Positions 18,563-28,545 are shown, counted from the first letter of the stretch. The stretch: DNA of 64,000 nt from Methylobacterium tardum (GCF_023546765.1 NZ_CP097484.1:437501-501500); one strand, 5' to 3'. Notes: generated by a model from the sequence alone, not told the origin. Numbers and translations: made by a program.

Positions 18563-19902
18563 GTGTCAGCCACGGCTCTCCCCGCCCGCGCGATGAGACG
18601 CCTCCGCGGATTGCGCAGCGGACCGCAGCGGGCAGCCCTCACGGTCTTCGCCATCCGGGTCGGCTCGGCCGGCTTCGCGTACGGCTCCCAGGTCCTGGCG
18701 GCGCGCCTGATGGGGTGGGATGCCTACGGCATCTTCGCCTCCGTCTGGGTCTGGACCGCGATGCTCGGCCATACCCTGACCCTCGGGCTGTCCCAAGGCG
18801 CCTGCCGGTTCGTGCCGCGCGATCAGGCGCAGGGCGATCTCGACCGGCGCGCGGCTACATCCGTGCCGGCGCGCTGATGACCGGCGGTGCGGCGCTCGCC
18901 GTCGCGGGCCTCGGCGCGGCGCTGCTCATCCTTGAGCCGAACCTGTTCGCGCCGGTCTACCGGGCGCCGATCGCGGTCGCCCTCTGCGTCATGCCGCTCT
19001 TCGCGCTTCAGGACTATCTGGAGGGTGTGGCGCGCAGCCAGAACTGGGTCGGTCTCGCCATCGCGCCGCCCTATCTGCTGCGGCAGACCCTGATGATGGC
19101 CTGCATGGCCGGCGCCGTCCTCGTCGGCGCGCCGCCGCGCGCGGAAGTCGCGATGGCCTGCATGCTGGCCGCCGCGGCCGCCGCGACGGCGCTGCAGGCC
19201 GGCCTCCTCGCCGCACGGCTCCGGAAGGCCCTTCCCGCAGGCCCGCACCGCTACCGCTGGCGGAATTGGCTCGGCGTCAGCCTGCCGATCGCCGCGATCG
19301 ACCTCGCCAATGCCGGCTTCACCTTCGCCGACGTGATCGTGCTGGGGGCGCTGGTGAGCCCGGCCGAGGTCGGCCTCTATTTCGCGGCGACGCGCATCCA
19401 GCAATTCGTCGTGTTCGTGCATTTCGCGATCAGCGCCGCGACGCTGCAGCGCTACAGCGCCGCCCAGGCGCAGGCCAATCGCTTCCTGCTGGCCGAACTG
19501 GTCCGGCGCCAGGGACGGACCACGGCGGCCGCGACCTTCGCGGTCGGGGGCGCGATCCTGGCCGCGAGCCCGCTGCTCCTGGCGATGTTCGGCGCGGATC
19601 TCGGCGCGAGCGTGCCGATCCTGTGCGTGCTCCTGGCCGGAAGCGTCGCGGCGAGCCTGTTCGGGCCTGGCGAGGATCTACTGACCATGCTGGGCGGCGA
19701 GCGCCTCTGCGCGGGCCTCACCGCCGGGACACTGATCGCGGCCGCGGGCCTGTGCCTCGCACTCGTTCCGGCCTTCGGGCCGCTCGGGGCCGCCCTGGCG
19801 GTCGCCTTCGCCACGGTCGCGCGGGCTTGGCTTCTCGCCCGCGCCGCCGGGCAGCTTCACGGGCTCCCGACACCCGTCTGGTCGGCGGGAGCGGTCGGAT
19901 GA
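18563..19902 (+). pseudogene. Polysaccharide flippase (Wzx/MATE-like), interrupted by an apparent frameshift
   Basis: Together the two reading frames encode a multi-spanning lipopolysaccharide/polysaccharide exporter of the MVF/MATE-like superfamily. The first frame, from GTG 18563 (GGAG six bases upstream; an ATG lies at 18593), gives a normal N-terminus including FAIRVGSAGFAYG and LAARLMGWDAYGIFASVWVW, through to about 18845. The rest of the protein continues in another frame from GYIRAGALMTGG to the end at 19902, with about ten further membrane segments. Restoring one G at 18846-18847 (GG to GGG) joins them as LDRARGYIRAG. Either the gene is a recent pseudogene or a base was missed in sequencing. 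The last codons overlap the next gene's ATG. Confidence 0.75.
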
Positions 19903-21041
19903 GCCCGGTCGCGGCGGCTGCCCAGGGCAGCTTCGGTCTGTCACACGCCTGCGACTGGCCTCCCAATGCGGCCGACTGGGATACCCTGTTCGCCTCCGGC
20001 GTCGCGCCGCACCCGCACGTCTCGCGGCACGTGATCGCAGCGCACCGGAGCGCCGGCCTGCTGCCGAAGGACCTGCGATTCGTGACGATCCGGGACGGAG
20101 CGAAGCTCGTCGCGGTCCTGCCCTATACGATGACCCGCGATATCACCGGGCTCGGCGGCCGGGTCGCACGGCCCTTCCTGTCCCCGTTCATGACAGCCTC
20201 GGCACCGCTGATCGCCGACGGGCCACACCGCGCCGCGCACGCGCAGGCCCTGGTGGACGGCCTCGCGTCCGCGTCCGGCGGGCGGGCCTGGCGATGGCCG
20301 TTGCTGCCGATTGAGGACGGCGCCGGACCGGTCATGCTGGCGGCCATGCGGGCCCGCGGCTGGGCGATCGGCACTGTGTCGGCCTTCGATCGTCCCGTCA
20401 TGGAGCGGCGGGCCGATCACGACGCGTTCCTGGCGGGCCATCCGAACCGCGCGCGGTTCAAGGACCTGCGCCGCCGCGCCCGCCGGCTCGCGGAGGCCGG
20501 CACCGTCGCACACGAGAGCGCCGCCTGCGGGGCGGATCTCGACCGCCTCGTCGCGGCGTTCCTCGACCTGGAGCGCGCGGGCTGGAAAGGACAGACCGGC
20601 ACGGCCATGGCATGCCGGCCGGAGACCGTTGCGCTTGCCCACACCCTGTTCTCCGCGGGATCCGGTCCGGTCGGCGTCCGCGCGGATGCGCTGACCCTCG
20701 ACGGCCGCCCCATCGCGATCAGCCTCGCCCTTGTCGGTGCCGGCACCGCGACCCTGCTCAAGACAGCCTACGACGAGACCGTCCGCAGCCACGCACCGGG
20801 GCTCCTGCTCGAGGCCGAGATCGTGCGCGCCTGTCACAAGACCGGCTTCGCCGATCGGCTCGATTCGGCGACGCTCGAGGGATCGGCCCTGGAAAGCCTC
20901 TATCGCGACCGGACGCGGATCGCCGAGATCATCGCCGTGCCGCCCGGCAGCCACGCCCTCTCCCTGGAGCGGCGCCTGCGGATCGCCCGGTTCGAGGCGC
21001 AGGCGCGCAGCACGGCCAAGCGCGCCCTCGGGCGGCACTAG
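19899..21041 (+). CDS. GNAT-family (FemAB/CelD-like) N-acyltransferase
   Basis: A 380-residue cytoplasmic protein of the Acetyltransf_6 / FemAB-like group. The N-terminal half has the 'aLfasgvapHPHVSRHVIAAHRSAGL' pattern, the middle has the conserved RFKDLRRRARRLAEAG and ERAGWKGQTGTAM, and the C-terminal acyl-CoA fold has LVGAGTATLLKTAYDE and SHAPGLLLE. Such proteins occur in exopolysaccharide and cellulose clusters, probably acylating sugar or lipid intermediates. The ATG overlaps the flippase stop by four bases, placing it at the end of the polysaccharide block. The substrate is unknown. Confidence 0.75.
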   Translation: MSPVAAAAQGSFGLSHACDWPPNAADWDTLFASGVAPHPHVSRHVIAAHRSAGLLPKDLRFVTIRDGAKLVAVLPYTMTRDITGLGGRVARPFLSPFMTASAPLIADGPHRAAHAQALVDGLASASGGRAWRWPLLPIEDGAGPVMLAAMRARGWAIGTVSAFDRPVMERRADHDAFLAGHPNRARFKDLRRRARRLAEAGTVAHESAACGADLDRLVAAFLDLERAGWKGQTGTAMACRPETVALAHTLFSAGSGPVGVRADALTLDGRPIAISLALVGAGTATLLKTAYDETVRSHAPGLLLEAEIVRACHKTGFADRLDSATLEGSALESLYRDRTRIAEIIAVPPGSHALSLERRLRIARFEAQARSTAKRALGRH

Positions 21042-21413
21042 GCAGGTCTCAAAGACGGGGCCGAAGGTTCTGCTGGCGCAGTCCGGGTCCGGCCTCTGTT
21101 CACCGGCAGTTATCGACCTTCGCGCAAGGTGATGGGCCCCGCCGTCATTCCGGGGCGCCGAAGGCGAGCCCGGAAACCAGACCCGCCGTCGGTGCCAAAG
21201 CTTGCCGCGTCGGCGGGTCTGGATTCCGGGCTCCGCTGCGCGGCCCCGGAATGACGGCCCGGGATCGTCTCGGCAGCCCTCTTCTCAGAGCCTTGGTGTC
21301 GAGCGCAGAAGCGTTGATCCGCAAGCCCGTGCGGGAAAGGCGGCCGCTCGCGTCTGTCGAAACCGTCAGCGCTCGCCTGCCTCGGACGGCGTGGCCTGCC
21401 AACGCGACGCGGC
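21042..21413. other. Intergenic stretch holding a palindromic repeat
   Basis: Between the acyltransferase and the reverse-strand small secreted gene there is no credible coding frame. Most of the centre is taken up by the inverted repeat at 21141-21258. The remaining sequence shows nothing I can interpret. Confidence 0.6.
21141..21258. repeat. Large imperfect palindrome, probable dispersed extragenic repeat
   Basis: The outer arms (GCCGTCATTCCGGGGC at 21141-21156 and its reverse complement at 21243-21258) are identical. The inner arms CCAGACCCGCCG (21177-21188) and CGGCGGGTCTGG (21211-21222) also pair. Between them lie imperfectly matching 'GAGCCCGGAA' / 'TTCCGGGCTC' blocks. Elements with CGTCATTCCGGGG ends are common dispersed palindromic repeats in Hyphomicrobiales genomes, but copy number cannot be judged from one window. 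There is no open frame, and it may form a hairpin in transcripts from either side. Confidence 0.75.
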
Positions 21414-21710
21414 CTAGCTGCCGGCCTCAGCGGCTCCGGTACGGACCGTCGCCCTCGACCCGGTCGTAGACGCCGTGCCCGGTGCGCGCCCGGTAGGCGC
21501 GGCCGGCGATCTCCCCGGGGTCGGCGGTGTGCCGGGCTGAGAAAAACTCGTCTCCGGACGATAGGCTGGCCCCCAGCCGATCTCCTCGTCACCCGCAGGA
21601 TCCTTGCCCGGAAAACCTGTGACGTATCCGGTGCTCTGCGCCAGCGCCGGACCTGCGGCGAGACCGATCAGGGCCGTCAGGGTGAAGCGCAGGGTTGTTC
21701 GCGATGGCAT
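21414..21710 (-). CDS. Small secreted hypothetical protein
   Basis: A 98-residue protein with a convincing signal peptide (FTLTALIGLAAGPALAQS, cleavage near residue 25). A short mature region rich in Gly, Pro, Ser, Thr and Ala follows, with aromatic EEIGWGPAYRP in its first half. The start at 21708-21710 is placed where the signal sequence begins; the frame runs further upstream without similarity. No family recognised. It is transcribed away from the small gene at 21890. Confidence 0.5.
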   Translation of the reverse strand: MPSRTTLRFTLTALIGLAAGPALAQSTGYVTGFPGKDPAGDEEIGWGPAYRPETSFSQPGTPPTPGRSPAAPTGRAPGTASTTGSRATVRTGAAEAGS

Positions 21711-21889
21711 CGTCCGTATCCTCCATGTCCGATCCGCATGACGGATCCCATGGCGAGCAAACACCCGACCGTGCCGCGGGTTTTCGCAGCGTGCCGTCAC
21801 GCCGCGGACGCGGCGGCACCCGGGCGATTCAAAAGCCCGGACAGGCCGAGCTGCCTCGACCGGGATACCAGCGCGGAGGCGGACCCGTC

Positions 21890-22144
21890 ATGGAAGATTG
21901 GAAGGCGGGGCTTTGGGCGGAACTCCGCGCCATCGAGATCGCCACCGGCGACGCGGCCGCGGCACAATTGCCGGCCCTGCTCCGGCGTTTGCAGCGGCAC
22001 CAGGCGAGGCTCGGCGGCAATCCGATGCTGGCGCCGTACCGCCGCTGGCGAATCCGGCGTCTCACCCGGGCCGTGGCGGATGCACGTTGGCACGCGGAGC
22101 AAGGCCGGGTCGCTCGCCTCGGCGGCCTGGATCCGCGCCGTTAG
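21890..22144 (+). CDS. Hypothetical small basic protein
   Basis: An 84-residue, mostly helical, arginine-rich protein (residues from MEDWKAGLWAELRA to the C-terminal GLDPRR). A GGAGG-like site lies about ten bases before the ATG. There is no signal peptide, metal motif or recognised domain. It is convergent with the sensor kinase gene, whose stop is six bases away. It could be a genuine lineage-specific gene, but nothing in the sequence shows a function. Confidence 0.4.
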   Translation: MEDWKAGLWAELRAIEIATGDAAAAQLPALLRRLQRHQARLGGNPMLAPYRRWRIRRLTRAVADARWHAEQGRVARLGGLDPRR

Positions 22145-22150
22145 GGCGCG

Positions 22151-24505
22151 TCAGGCGGCGACCGGGCGCGCGGCGCGCCGGCCGGTCCGCGCCGCCGCGA
22201 CCGGGCGAGGGGCGGAGACCTCAGGAAGGGTCTGATCCGAGCGCTCGGCACTGGGGGCCGGAAGGCGCACGAGGACGATGGTGCCGACCGAGACTTCGGA
22301 GCGGATCCGCAGCGAGCCGCCATGCAGCTCGACCATCGACCGCGTGATGGCGAGACCGAGCCCCGATCCCTTGTGACTGCGGGTCATCTGGGTCTCCACC
22401 TGCGTGAAGGGGCGACCGAGGCGTGCGAGATCGGAGCGCGGGATCCCGATGCCGTTATCCTCGACGAACAGGTGCGTGCGCGTCCCGGCGCGCCGCGCGC
22501 GCACCACGACCTCGCCGCCCGCCGGCGTGAACTTCAGGGCGTTCTGGATGAGATTCGCGAGGATCTGCTGCATCGCGTTCGGGTCGGCCAGCAGGTCGAG
22601 TCCCTGCGGGACGTCGACACTGATGGTGATCGCCTTCTCGCGGGCCGCGGCCTCGACGGGCGCGAGCGCGGCCGCGATGGCCGTTTCGGCGCAGATGGCG
22701 CGGGGATCCAGCCGCACCCGGCGCGCCTCGAGCCGCGCCATGTCGAGGATGTCGCCGATCATCGAGAGCAGGTGCGAGCCGCTCTCCCGGATGTCGCGGC
22801 AATATTCGGTGTAGCGCGGAGTCCCGAGCGGCCCGAGCACCGCGTTCTCCATCACGTCGGCGAAGCCGATGATGGCGTTGAGCGGTGTGCGCAGCTCGTG
22901 GCTCATGTTGGCCAGAAACTCGGACTTGGCTTGGCTCGCGGCCTCGGCGGCGGCCTTCTGGTCGAGGTAGCGCTCGGCGAGGTCGGCGAGTTGCTGCGTC
23001 TGCAACTCGAGGGTCCGGCGGGAGCGCTTGAGGTCCTTGACCGTCTCGATCAATTCCCGTTCCGAGGCCAGGAGCTGCTCCTGATTGCGCTTCAGGCTCG
23101 TGATGTCGGTCCCGACTGAGACGTAGCCGCCATCCTTGGTGCGCCGCTCGCTGATCTGGAGCCAGCGGCCGTCCGCGAGTTCGGCCTCGAAGGTGCGCGA
23201 CGTCATTCCGATCAGGGCCCGGCCGGCATCGGGCGATTCGCGGCGGACCTGCGGGAGCACGCCCCGGCCCATCACGTCCATGTAGCTGCGGCCGGCCTGG
23301 GCATCCTCGGGGCTGAGGGCGTGGAGATGCCGGAACTTCGAATTGCACAGGACCAGCCGGTTTCCGGTATCCCAGAGGACGAAGGCCTCCGAGATCGCCT
23401 CGACGGCATCACGCAGGCGCATGTCGGCCGCTGCGTTGGTCTCTTCGAGCGCCCGCTGCTCGCTGATGTCGGTGGCGATGCCGACGAGGTGGCGGCCGCC
23501 ATCGGCCGCGTCCGCGACGACCTCGGCCCGGGCGCGGAGCCAGACATAGGCCCCGTCGGCGCCGCGCATGCGGAAGGCGTGGTCGATGAAGGTCTGGTTG
23601 GCGGCAAGCCCCCGGGCGAGGCTGTAGAGATCCCCGTCGTCGGGGTGAACTAGGCCGTTGACGTCGCCGAAGGAAAGGTACTCGTGCTGCCGCCGGTAGC
23701 CGAGCAGGCTGTACATCGAGTCGGACCAGTAGATCCGCCCCCGGGCGACGTCCCAGTCCCAGAGGCCGCAGGCCCCGCGGCGCAGGGCCGTCTCAAGGCG
23801 GCCGCGGATCTGCTCGCGAGCCCGGTCGGCCCGTGCCGCCTGACGGGTCTGCAGGCCGTAGGCGAGGCCGACGCCGACGATGACCAGGGCCGCAGCCGCG
23901 ATCAGGACGATCTGGTCGCGGGTCCGCGCGCTCCAGCCGCGCAGCAGTGGCTCGACCGGCTGGAGGACCGCCACCTGGCCGGCGCCGCCGGGCAGGCTGT
24001 GCACTGCGGCCAGCACGCTCTCGCCGCCCGGAAGCTCGAGAGCCATGGCGCCGGCGCGCTCGCCGAGACTCGAGAGCGGCTCGCCGTCGCCGAGCACCTG
24101 GGCGAGGGTCGTCAGGTCGGCCGGAAGCGGCGGATGGGCGGCGGCGATGCGCGTGTCGGGCCGGACCAGCAGCAGGCGCCGGCCCGGATAGCGACCGCTT
24201 TCCGGCAACAGGGTCTGGAGGTCCGACGCGACGGTCCCGGCGGGCGCGACCGCCCGCGCGGCCAGCCGAGCGAAGCCCTCGATCTCGGCGCGCGCGCCGG
24301 CCAGGATCTCGGCGCGTTGACCCTGGATGTGGAGCGCCGCCAGTCCGACGAGGCAGGCCAGGAACATCGCGAGCGTGCCCGGCACGGCATAGCGCAACCA
24401 GCGCTCCGCTTGGCCGAGCCGCGGATCCCGCGCCCGCATCGGCCACGAGACGGTGAGACTCGAATCCGCACGCGCGGAGAAGGAAGCGGAACCCGCCTCC
24501 GGCAT
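22151..24505 (-). CDS. Membrane-bound PAS sensor histidine kinase
   Basis: A 784-residue sensor. Two membrane segments (about residues 38-60 and 199-218) flank a periplasmic region of roughly 140 residues. Two PAS domains follow (about 236-350 and 365-480), then a coiled coil, the HisKA dimerisation domain with phospho-acceptor His536 in [13 protein letters not shown], and a HATPase domain with N box [12 protein letters not shown]1 box DNGIGIP and G2 box GSGLGLAI. The H-box region resembles PleC/DivJ-type kinases of alphaproteobacteria, but the signal and partner are unknown and no response regulator is adjacent. Start ATG 24503-24505, preceded by GCGAGG on the minus strand; the frame is open another 32 codons upstream. 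Confidence 0.88.
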   Translation of the reverse strand: MPEAGSASFSARADSSLTVSWPMRARDPRLGQAERWLRYAVPGTLAMFLACLVGLAALHIQGQRAEILAGARAEIEGFARLAARAVAPAGTVASDLQTLLPESGRYPGRRLLLVRPDTRIAAAHPPLPADLTTLAQVLGDGEPLSSLGERAGAMALELPGGESVLAAVHSLPGGAGQVAVLQPVEPLLRGWSARTRDQIVLIAAAALVIVGVGLAYGLQTRQAARADRAREQIRGRLETALRRGACGLWDWDVARGRIYWSDSMYSLLGYRRQHEYLSFGDVNGLVHPDDGDLYSLARGLAANQTFIDHAFRMRGADGAYVWLRARAEVVADAADGGRHLVGIATDISEQRALEETNAAADMRLRDAVEAISEAFVLWDTGNRLVLCNSKFRHLHALSPEDAQAGRSYMDVMGRGVLPQVRRESPDAGRALIGMTSRTFEAELADGRWLQISERRTKDGGYVSVGTDITSLKRNQEQLLASERELIETVKDLKRSRRTLELQTQQLADLAERYLDQKAAAEAASQAKSEFLANMSHELRTPLNAIIGFADVMENAVLGPLGTPRYTEYCRDIRESGSHLLSMIGDILDMARLEARRVRLDPRAICAETAIAAALAPVEAAAREKAITISVDVPQGLDLLADPNAMQQILANLIQNALKFTPAGGEVVVRARRAGTRTHLFVEDNGIGIPRSDLARLGRPFTQVETQMTRSHKGSGLGLAITRSMVELHGGSLRIRSEVSVGTIVLVRLPAPSAERSDQTLPEVSAPRPVAAARTGRRAARPVAA

Positions 24506-24552
24506 GGCCGAACCTCGCCCGTGGGAGCTGCGAACCGGTCGAGGCGTCCTGC

Positions 24553-24589
24553 CCCCCCGAATCTGTGTGAATACAATCACCTCGGGGGG
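24553..24589. repeat. Inverted repeat upstream of the sensor kinase
   Basis: CCCCCCGA at 24553-24560 pairs with TCGGGGGG at 24582-24589, giving an 8-bp stem around an AT-richer 21-base loop, 48 bases upstream of the kinase start. It could be an operator or a 5' UTR hairpin, and the AT-rich loop stands out against the local composition. No regulator can be named. Confidence 0.4.
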
Positions 24590-24683
24590 CCATTTGTCCA
24601 CGGGTTTTTTGGCCCGAGGGATTGACGGACGCCCGGTGTTGCCGGGTCGCCCGATGAGAGTTTTCTACCGTAAGTTCAGCTAC

Positions 24684-27305
24684 TTAGCCGTCTCCGAGAG
24701 TCCGTGCGAGGATGTCGGCGGAGTCCCGCGATAGGCCTGGGATCGCCTTGATCCAATTAAGCATTTCGACCGCCTTGGCGGCACGCGATTTTTCCAGCCG
24801 GCGCCAGGATCCGAACGCTGTCAGCAGCCGCGCGGCAACCTGTGGGTTGGCCGAATCGAGGACCGCGACCGTCTCGGCCACGCGTGAGAACCCGCCTCCG
24901 TCCTTCCGGGTGAACTGGGTCGGATTGCCGAACGCGAAGCTACCGATCAGGGCGCGGACCCGGTTCGGGTTGGTGATGGTGAAGGCGGGGTGGCTCTGCA
25001 GCCGGGTGATCCGCTCCAGCGTCCCGGCCTCGGGGATCTGCGCCTGAATAGCGAACCACTTGTCGAGCACGAGGGGCTCGTCGGCGTAGCGCGCGGCGAA
25101 TTCCGCCAGGGCGGTCTCCCGGGTCTCGCCGGGTATCAGCGCGAGGGTACCGAGGGCGGCGAGGCGGTCCGTCATGTTGGTGGCTCCGGCCAGGCGCTCG
25201 GCGGCCCGCGCCGCGCCGGCCTCCGGATCGCCCGCCGCGACGAGGTCGAGGGCGGCGTTGCGCAGCGATCGGCGACCGGCGGAGGCCGCGTCGGGGCTGT
25301 AGGCAGCACCTGCGGCGGGGGCGAGGGCCGCGTCGAGGCGCTCGAGCCGTGACCGCAGCGCCGTCCCGAGATGCGCCCGCAGGTCATGCCGCGCCCGGTG
25401 GATCGCGTCGGGATCGACATCGGACGGCACGGCATCCGCCGCCTCGCCCTCGCTCGGCAGCGCCAGGACGAGGGCGGCGAAGGCCGGGTCGGCCAGGGCC
25501 TCGTCGCCGAGGAATCGTCCGAGCGCGGCCGCGAAGGCATCGGCGCGTCCCGGATCGGGGTCGAGGATCAGGCGGAGGCTCACGTCCTGGGCGGCCTGCC
25601 ACCGGTTGAACGGGTCGCTGTCCTGCGCGAGCAGCCGCATGCTCTGCGTATCGGAGAGGGGGAGATCGAGCCGCACCGGCGCGGAGAAGTCGCGCAGGAG
25701 CGACGGGACCGGCTCCTCGGAGACGCCCTCGAACACGATCTCGGCCTCGGCCCGGTCCAGGACATAGACGCCGTCGCGCACGTCCGGGGAGCTCGCCTCG
25801 GTGAGCGGGCCGGACGCGCCGACGAGGCCGAGGGCGACCGGGATCACCAGCGGCGGCCCGTCCCGCCCCGCCTCTCCAGGCAGGCTCTGGGCGAACCGGA
25901 GCGCGTAGCGTCCCGCCGCCGGGTCGTAGGTGGCCGTGACGGCGAGGCGGGGCGTGCCGGGGCGCTCGTACCAGCGGGCGAAGGCGGACAGGTCGCGACC
26001 CGAGACCGCCGCGAAGGCCGCCAGGAAATCCTCCACCGTGGCGGCGCGCCCGTCATTGTCGGCGTAGTAGCGGTCCATGCCGGCCCGGAACGCCTCGGCA
26101 CCCAGCAGCGTGCGCAGCATCCGGACGATCTCGGCGCCCTTGTCGTAGACGGTCGCCGTGTAGAAGTTGTTGATCTCCGCGTAGGCCCGGGGCCGCACCG
26201 GGTGGCGCAGCGGCCCGGCATCCTCAGGGAACTGGCGCGCTCGGAGCGAGCGCACCTCGCCGATCCGGTGCACCGGCCGGGAGCGCATGTCGGAGGAGAA
26301 TTCCTGGTCCCGGAAGACCGTGAGACCCTCCTTCAGGCAGAGCTGGAACCAGTCCCGGCAGGTAACGCGGTTGCCCGACCAATTGTGGAAATACTCGTGG
26401 GCGATGATCGCCTCGATCGCGGCGTAATCCCCGTCGGTCGCCGTCTCGGGGCTGGCCAGAACGTACTTGTCGTTGAAGATGTTGAGGCCCTTGTTCTCCA
26501 TGGCGCCCATGTTGAAGTCGGACACGGCGACGACGTTGAACACGTCGAGGTCGTAGGCGCGGCCGAAGGCGGTCTCGTCCCAGGCCATCGAGCGGATCAC
26601 CGCGTCGAGGGCGTAATCCGCCCGCGGCTCCTTGCCCGGCTCGACATAGACCGCGCAGGTGACCGGACGCCCGTCCATGGTGGTGAACCGCGTCTCGACC
26701 TTGCCGAGGCGGCCGCCCACGAGGGCGAACAGGTAGGCCGGCTTCGGGTGCGGATCGTGCCAGACGGCGAAATGCCGATCCGCGCCGACGGATCCCGTTT
26801 CGGCGAGATTGCCGTTTCCGAGGAGAACCGGCGCCTCGGCCCGATCCGCCTCGATGCGCGTGGTGTAGACCGCCATCACGTCGGGCCGGTCGAGGAAATA
26901 GGTGATGCGCCGGAAGCCGTCGGCCTCGCACTGCGTGCAGTAGACCCCGCTCGAGCGATAGAGCCCCATCAGCTTGGTGTTGGCTGTCGGGTCGACCTCG
27001 GTGACGAGCCGCAGAGTGAAGGGCTTTCGGGGCGGCGCGAGAAGGCTCAGGCCGGCCGGACTCGCCGTGTAGGCATCGGCCGCGAGGGCCGTGCCGTCGA
27101 GGTCGACCGAGACCAGCCGCAGGTCATCGCCGTCGAGGTTGAGCGGCGCCCCTGCCTCACCCGCCGGGTTCGGGCGGAGCGTCAGGGTCGCGTCGATCCG
27201 GGTCGCGTGCGGGTCGAGGCGGATGTCGAGGTCGACGCGGTCGATCAGGTAGTCGCTCGGCCGATATTCCTCGAGGCGGATCAGCGGCGGCGTCTCGGTG
27301 CGCAT
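24684..27305 (-). CDS. pepN: Aminopeptidase N
   Basis: An 873-residue M1-family zinc metallopeptidase that removes N-terminal residues from peptides in the cytoplasm. The substrate-anchoring GAMEN motif (MGAMENKGLNIFN) and the zinc site HEYFHNW with the distal glutamate (LKEGLTVFRDQE, 18 residues later) are intact. The C-terminal helical domain of the E. coli PepN type fills the last 300 residues. The start at 27303-27305 gives the standard 'TETPPLIRLEEYRPSDYLI' beginning. The 5' 149 bases overlap the 3' end of the MFS gene on the same strand, so the two are probably co-transcribed. Confidence 0.95.
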   Translation of the reverse strand: MRTETPPLIRLEEYRPSDYLIDRVDLDIRLDPHATRIDATLTLRPNPAGEAGAPLNLDGDDLRLVSVDLDGTALAADAYTASPAGLSLLAPPRKPFTLRLVTEVDPTANTKLMGLYRSSGVYCTQCEADGFRRITYFLDRPDVMAVYTTRIEADRAEAPVLLGNGNLAETGSVGADRHFAVWHDPHPKPAYLFALVGGRLGKVETRFTTMDGRPVTCAVYVEPGKEPRADYALDAVIRSMAWDETAFGRAYDLDVFNVVAVSDFNMGAMENKGLNIFNDKYVLASPETATDGDYAAIEAIIAHEYFHNWSGNRVTCRDWFQLCLKEGLTVFRDQEFSSDMRSRPVHRIGEVRSLRARQFPEDAGPLRHPVRPRAYAEINNFYTATVYDKGAEIVRMLRTLLGAEAFRAGMDRYYADNDGRAATVEDFLAAFAAVSGRDLSAFARWYERPGTPRLAVTATYDPAAGRYALRFAQSLPGEAGRDGPPLVIPVALGLVGASGPLTEASSPDVRDGVYVLDRAEAEIVFEGVSEEPVPSLLRDFSAPVRLDLPLSDTQSMRLLAQDSDPFNRWQAAQDVSLRLILDPDPGRADAFAAALGRFLGDEALADPAFAALVLALPSEGEAADAVPSDVDPDAIHRARHDLRAHLGTALRSRLERLDAALAPAAGAAYSPDAASAGRRSLRNAALDLVAAGDPEAGAARAAERLAGATNMTDRLAALGTLALIPGETRETALAEFAARYADEPLVLDKWFAIQAQIPEAGTLERITRLQSHPAFTITNPNRVRALIGSFAFGNPTQFTRKDGGGFSRVAETVAVLDSANPQVAARLLTAFGSWRRLEKSRAAKAVEMLNWIKAIPGLSRDSADILARTLGDG

Positions 27306-28545
27306 GCGGCTCTCTCTCCGGGTGCGGTTCGGGCTCGTTCTGGTCCTTCGCGCCGCCGGGCGCAACGCGGTCGGACCGCGTCTTCTGGCGCCACAGGCCG
27401 CCGATCAGGCCGAGATTGGCCGTGGCCAGCAGGGCGAGCACGCCCCAGAGGGCATCGGGACCGATGCGGGTTAGCAGGTAGGCGCCCAGCGGCGGGCTGA
27501 GCGCCTGCGCGACGAGCCCCGGCCGTGCCAGGCGGCCGATCAGAGCGGCGTAGTGTTCCGGGCCGAACAGCGCGAGCGGAACCGTGCCGCGGGCGATGGA
27601 ATAGACGCCGTTCCCGGCGCCGTAGAGGACGAGCGCCAGCCCGATCACCGGCAGGTGCGCCGCCAGCAGAACCAGGCCGATGGCGACGAGCGCGAAGGCG
27701 GCGGTCAGCGTCCAGAGCGGATGGTGACGCCCACGGCCGGAGATCTCGATCAGTCGGGCCCCGACCTGTGCCGGGCCGATCAGGCCGCCGTAGCCGACGG
27801 CCGCCGCGAGGCCGACACCGCGCGCCTGGAGCAGGGTGATCAGGTGGACCGACACCAGCGCCATGATCGCGCCGCCCAGCACGAGGACGCCGGCCATCAG
27901 CAGGACCGCTCGGCGCTGCCAGGGGACCAGCGGCGGCACCGGCCGGGTCACGCCGCCGGCCCCGAGGGCCTGTCCGGGCGCAGCGGGGATCGCCAGGAGC
28001 ACGAGGGGCAGCGTCACCGTCAGATGCAGCGCCGCGTAGGTGAGGCAGGCGCCGCGCCAGCCGACATGCGCCACCAGGAACGCCGAGAGCGGCCAGCAGA
28101 CGGTGCTGGCAAAACCGCCCAGAAGCGTCAGGGCCGTGATCGCCGGGCGCGCCTCCGCGCCGTAGAGCCGGCCGAGCGTCGCGTAGGCGGGATCGTATAG
28201 GCCGCAGCCCATGCCGAACCCGATTACGAGCCACCCGGTCAGGAAGACCGGCAGGGCAGGGGCGAGACCGAGGATCGTGAGCCCGGAGGCCAGGAGCAGG
28301 GCCGCCAGCGCCAGGACCGGGCGGCCTCCGCGCCGCTGGATGGCTGCCCCGACACGCGGCGAGACCGCGGCCGCGACCAGAAGGCCGACCGAGAGACCAC
28401 CGACGATCCAGGCCAGCGGCCAGCCGGTATCCCGGGCGATCGGCTCGGCCAGCACGGCGGGCAGGTAGTAGGACGAACCCCAGGCGAGGATCTGCACCAC
28501 GCCGAGGGCGGAGATCACAGGCCATCGCTTGGTGTGGTTGGCCAT
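27157..28545 (-). CDS. MFS transporter (linked to the arsenic genes)
   Basis: A 462-residue permease with twelve hydrophobic segments in residues 8-390. It starts ALGVVQILAWGSSYYLPAVLAEPIA and has a typical MFS cytoplasmic loop around residue 65. It lies directly downstream of arsR and arsC on the same strand (77-base gap), so an arsenical or oxyanion efflux role is likely; MFS exporters such as ArsK- and ArsJ-type proteins occur in ars loci, but I cannot assign it to either. The last 50 or so residues (charged, Pro/Arg-rich) are read through the start of pepN in another frame and look like non-native tail, as if an earlier stop codon had been lost. Confidence 0.8.
   Translation of the reverse strand: MANHTKRWPVISALGVVQILAWGSSYYLPAVLAEPIARDTGWPLAWIVGGLSVGLLVAAAVSPRVGAAIQRRGGRPVLALAALLLASGLTILGLAPALPVFLTGWLVIGFGMGCGLYDPAYATLGRLYGAEARPAITALTLLGGFASTVCWPLSAFLVAHVGWRGACLTYAALHLTVTLPLVLLAIPAAPGQALGAGGVTRPVPPLVPWQRRAVLLMAGVLVLGGAIMALVSVHLITLLQARGVGLAAAVGYGGLIGPAQVGARLIEISGRGRHHPLWTLTAAFALVAIGLVLLAAHLPVIGLALVLYGAGNGVYSIARGTVPLALFGPEHYAALIGRLARPGLVAQALSPPLGAYLLTRIGPDALWGVLALLATANLGLIGGLWRQKTRSDRVAPGGAKDQNEPEPHPEREPHAHRDAAADPPRGISAERLPDRPRRPRHPPRPARDPDRRDPDAPPEPGG

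Noticed and set aside
18715..18880. A separate gene starting at ATG 18715 for the second half of the flippase
   Set aside because: The first part of that frame is out-of-frame reading of the N-terminal flippase sequence; only the part after about 18850 is genuine.
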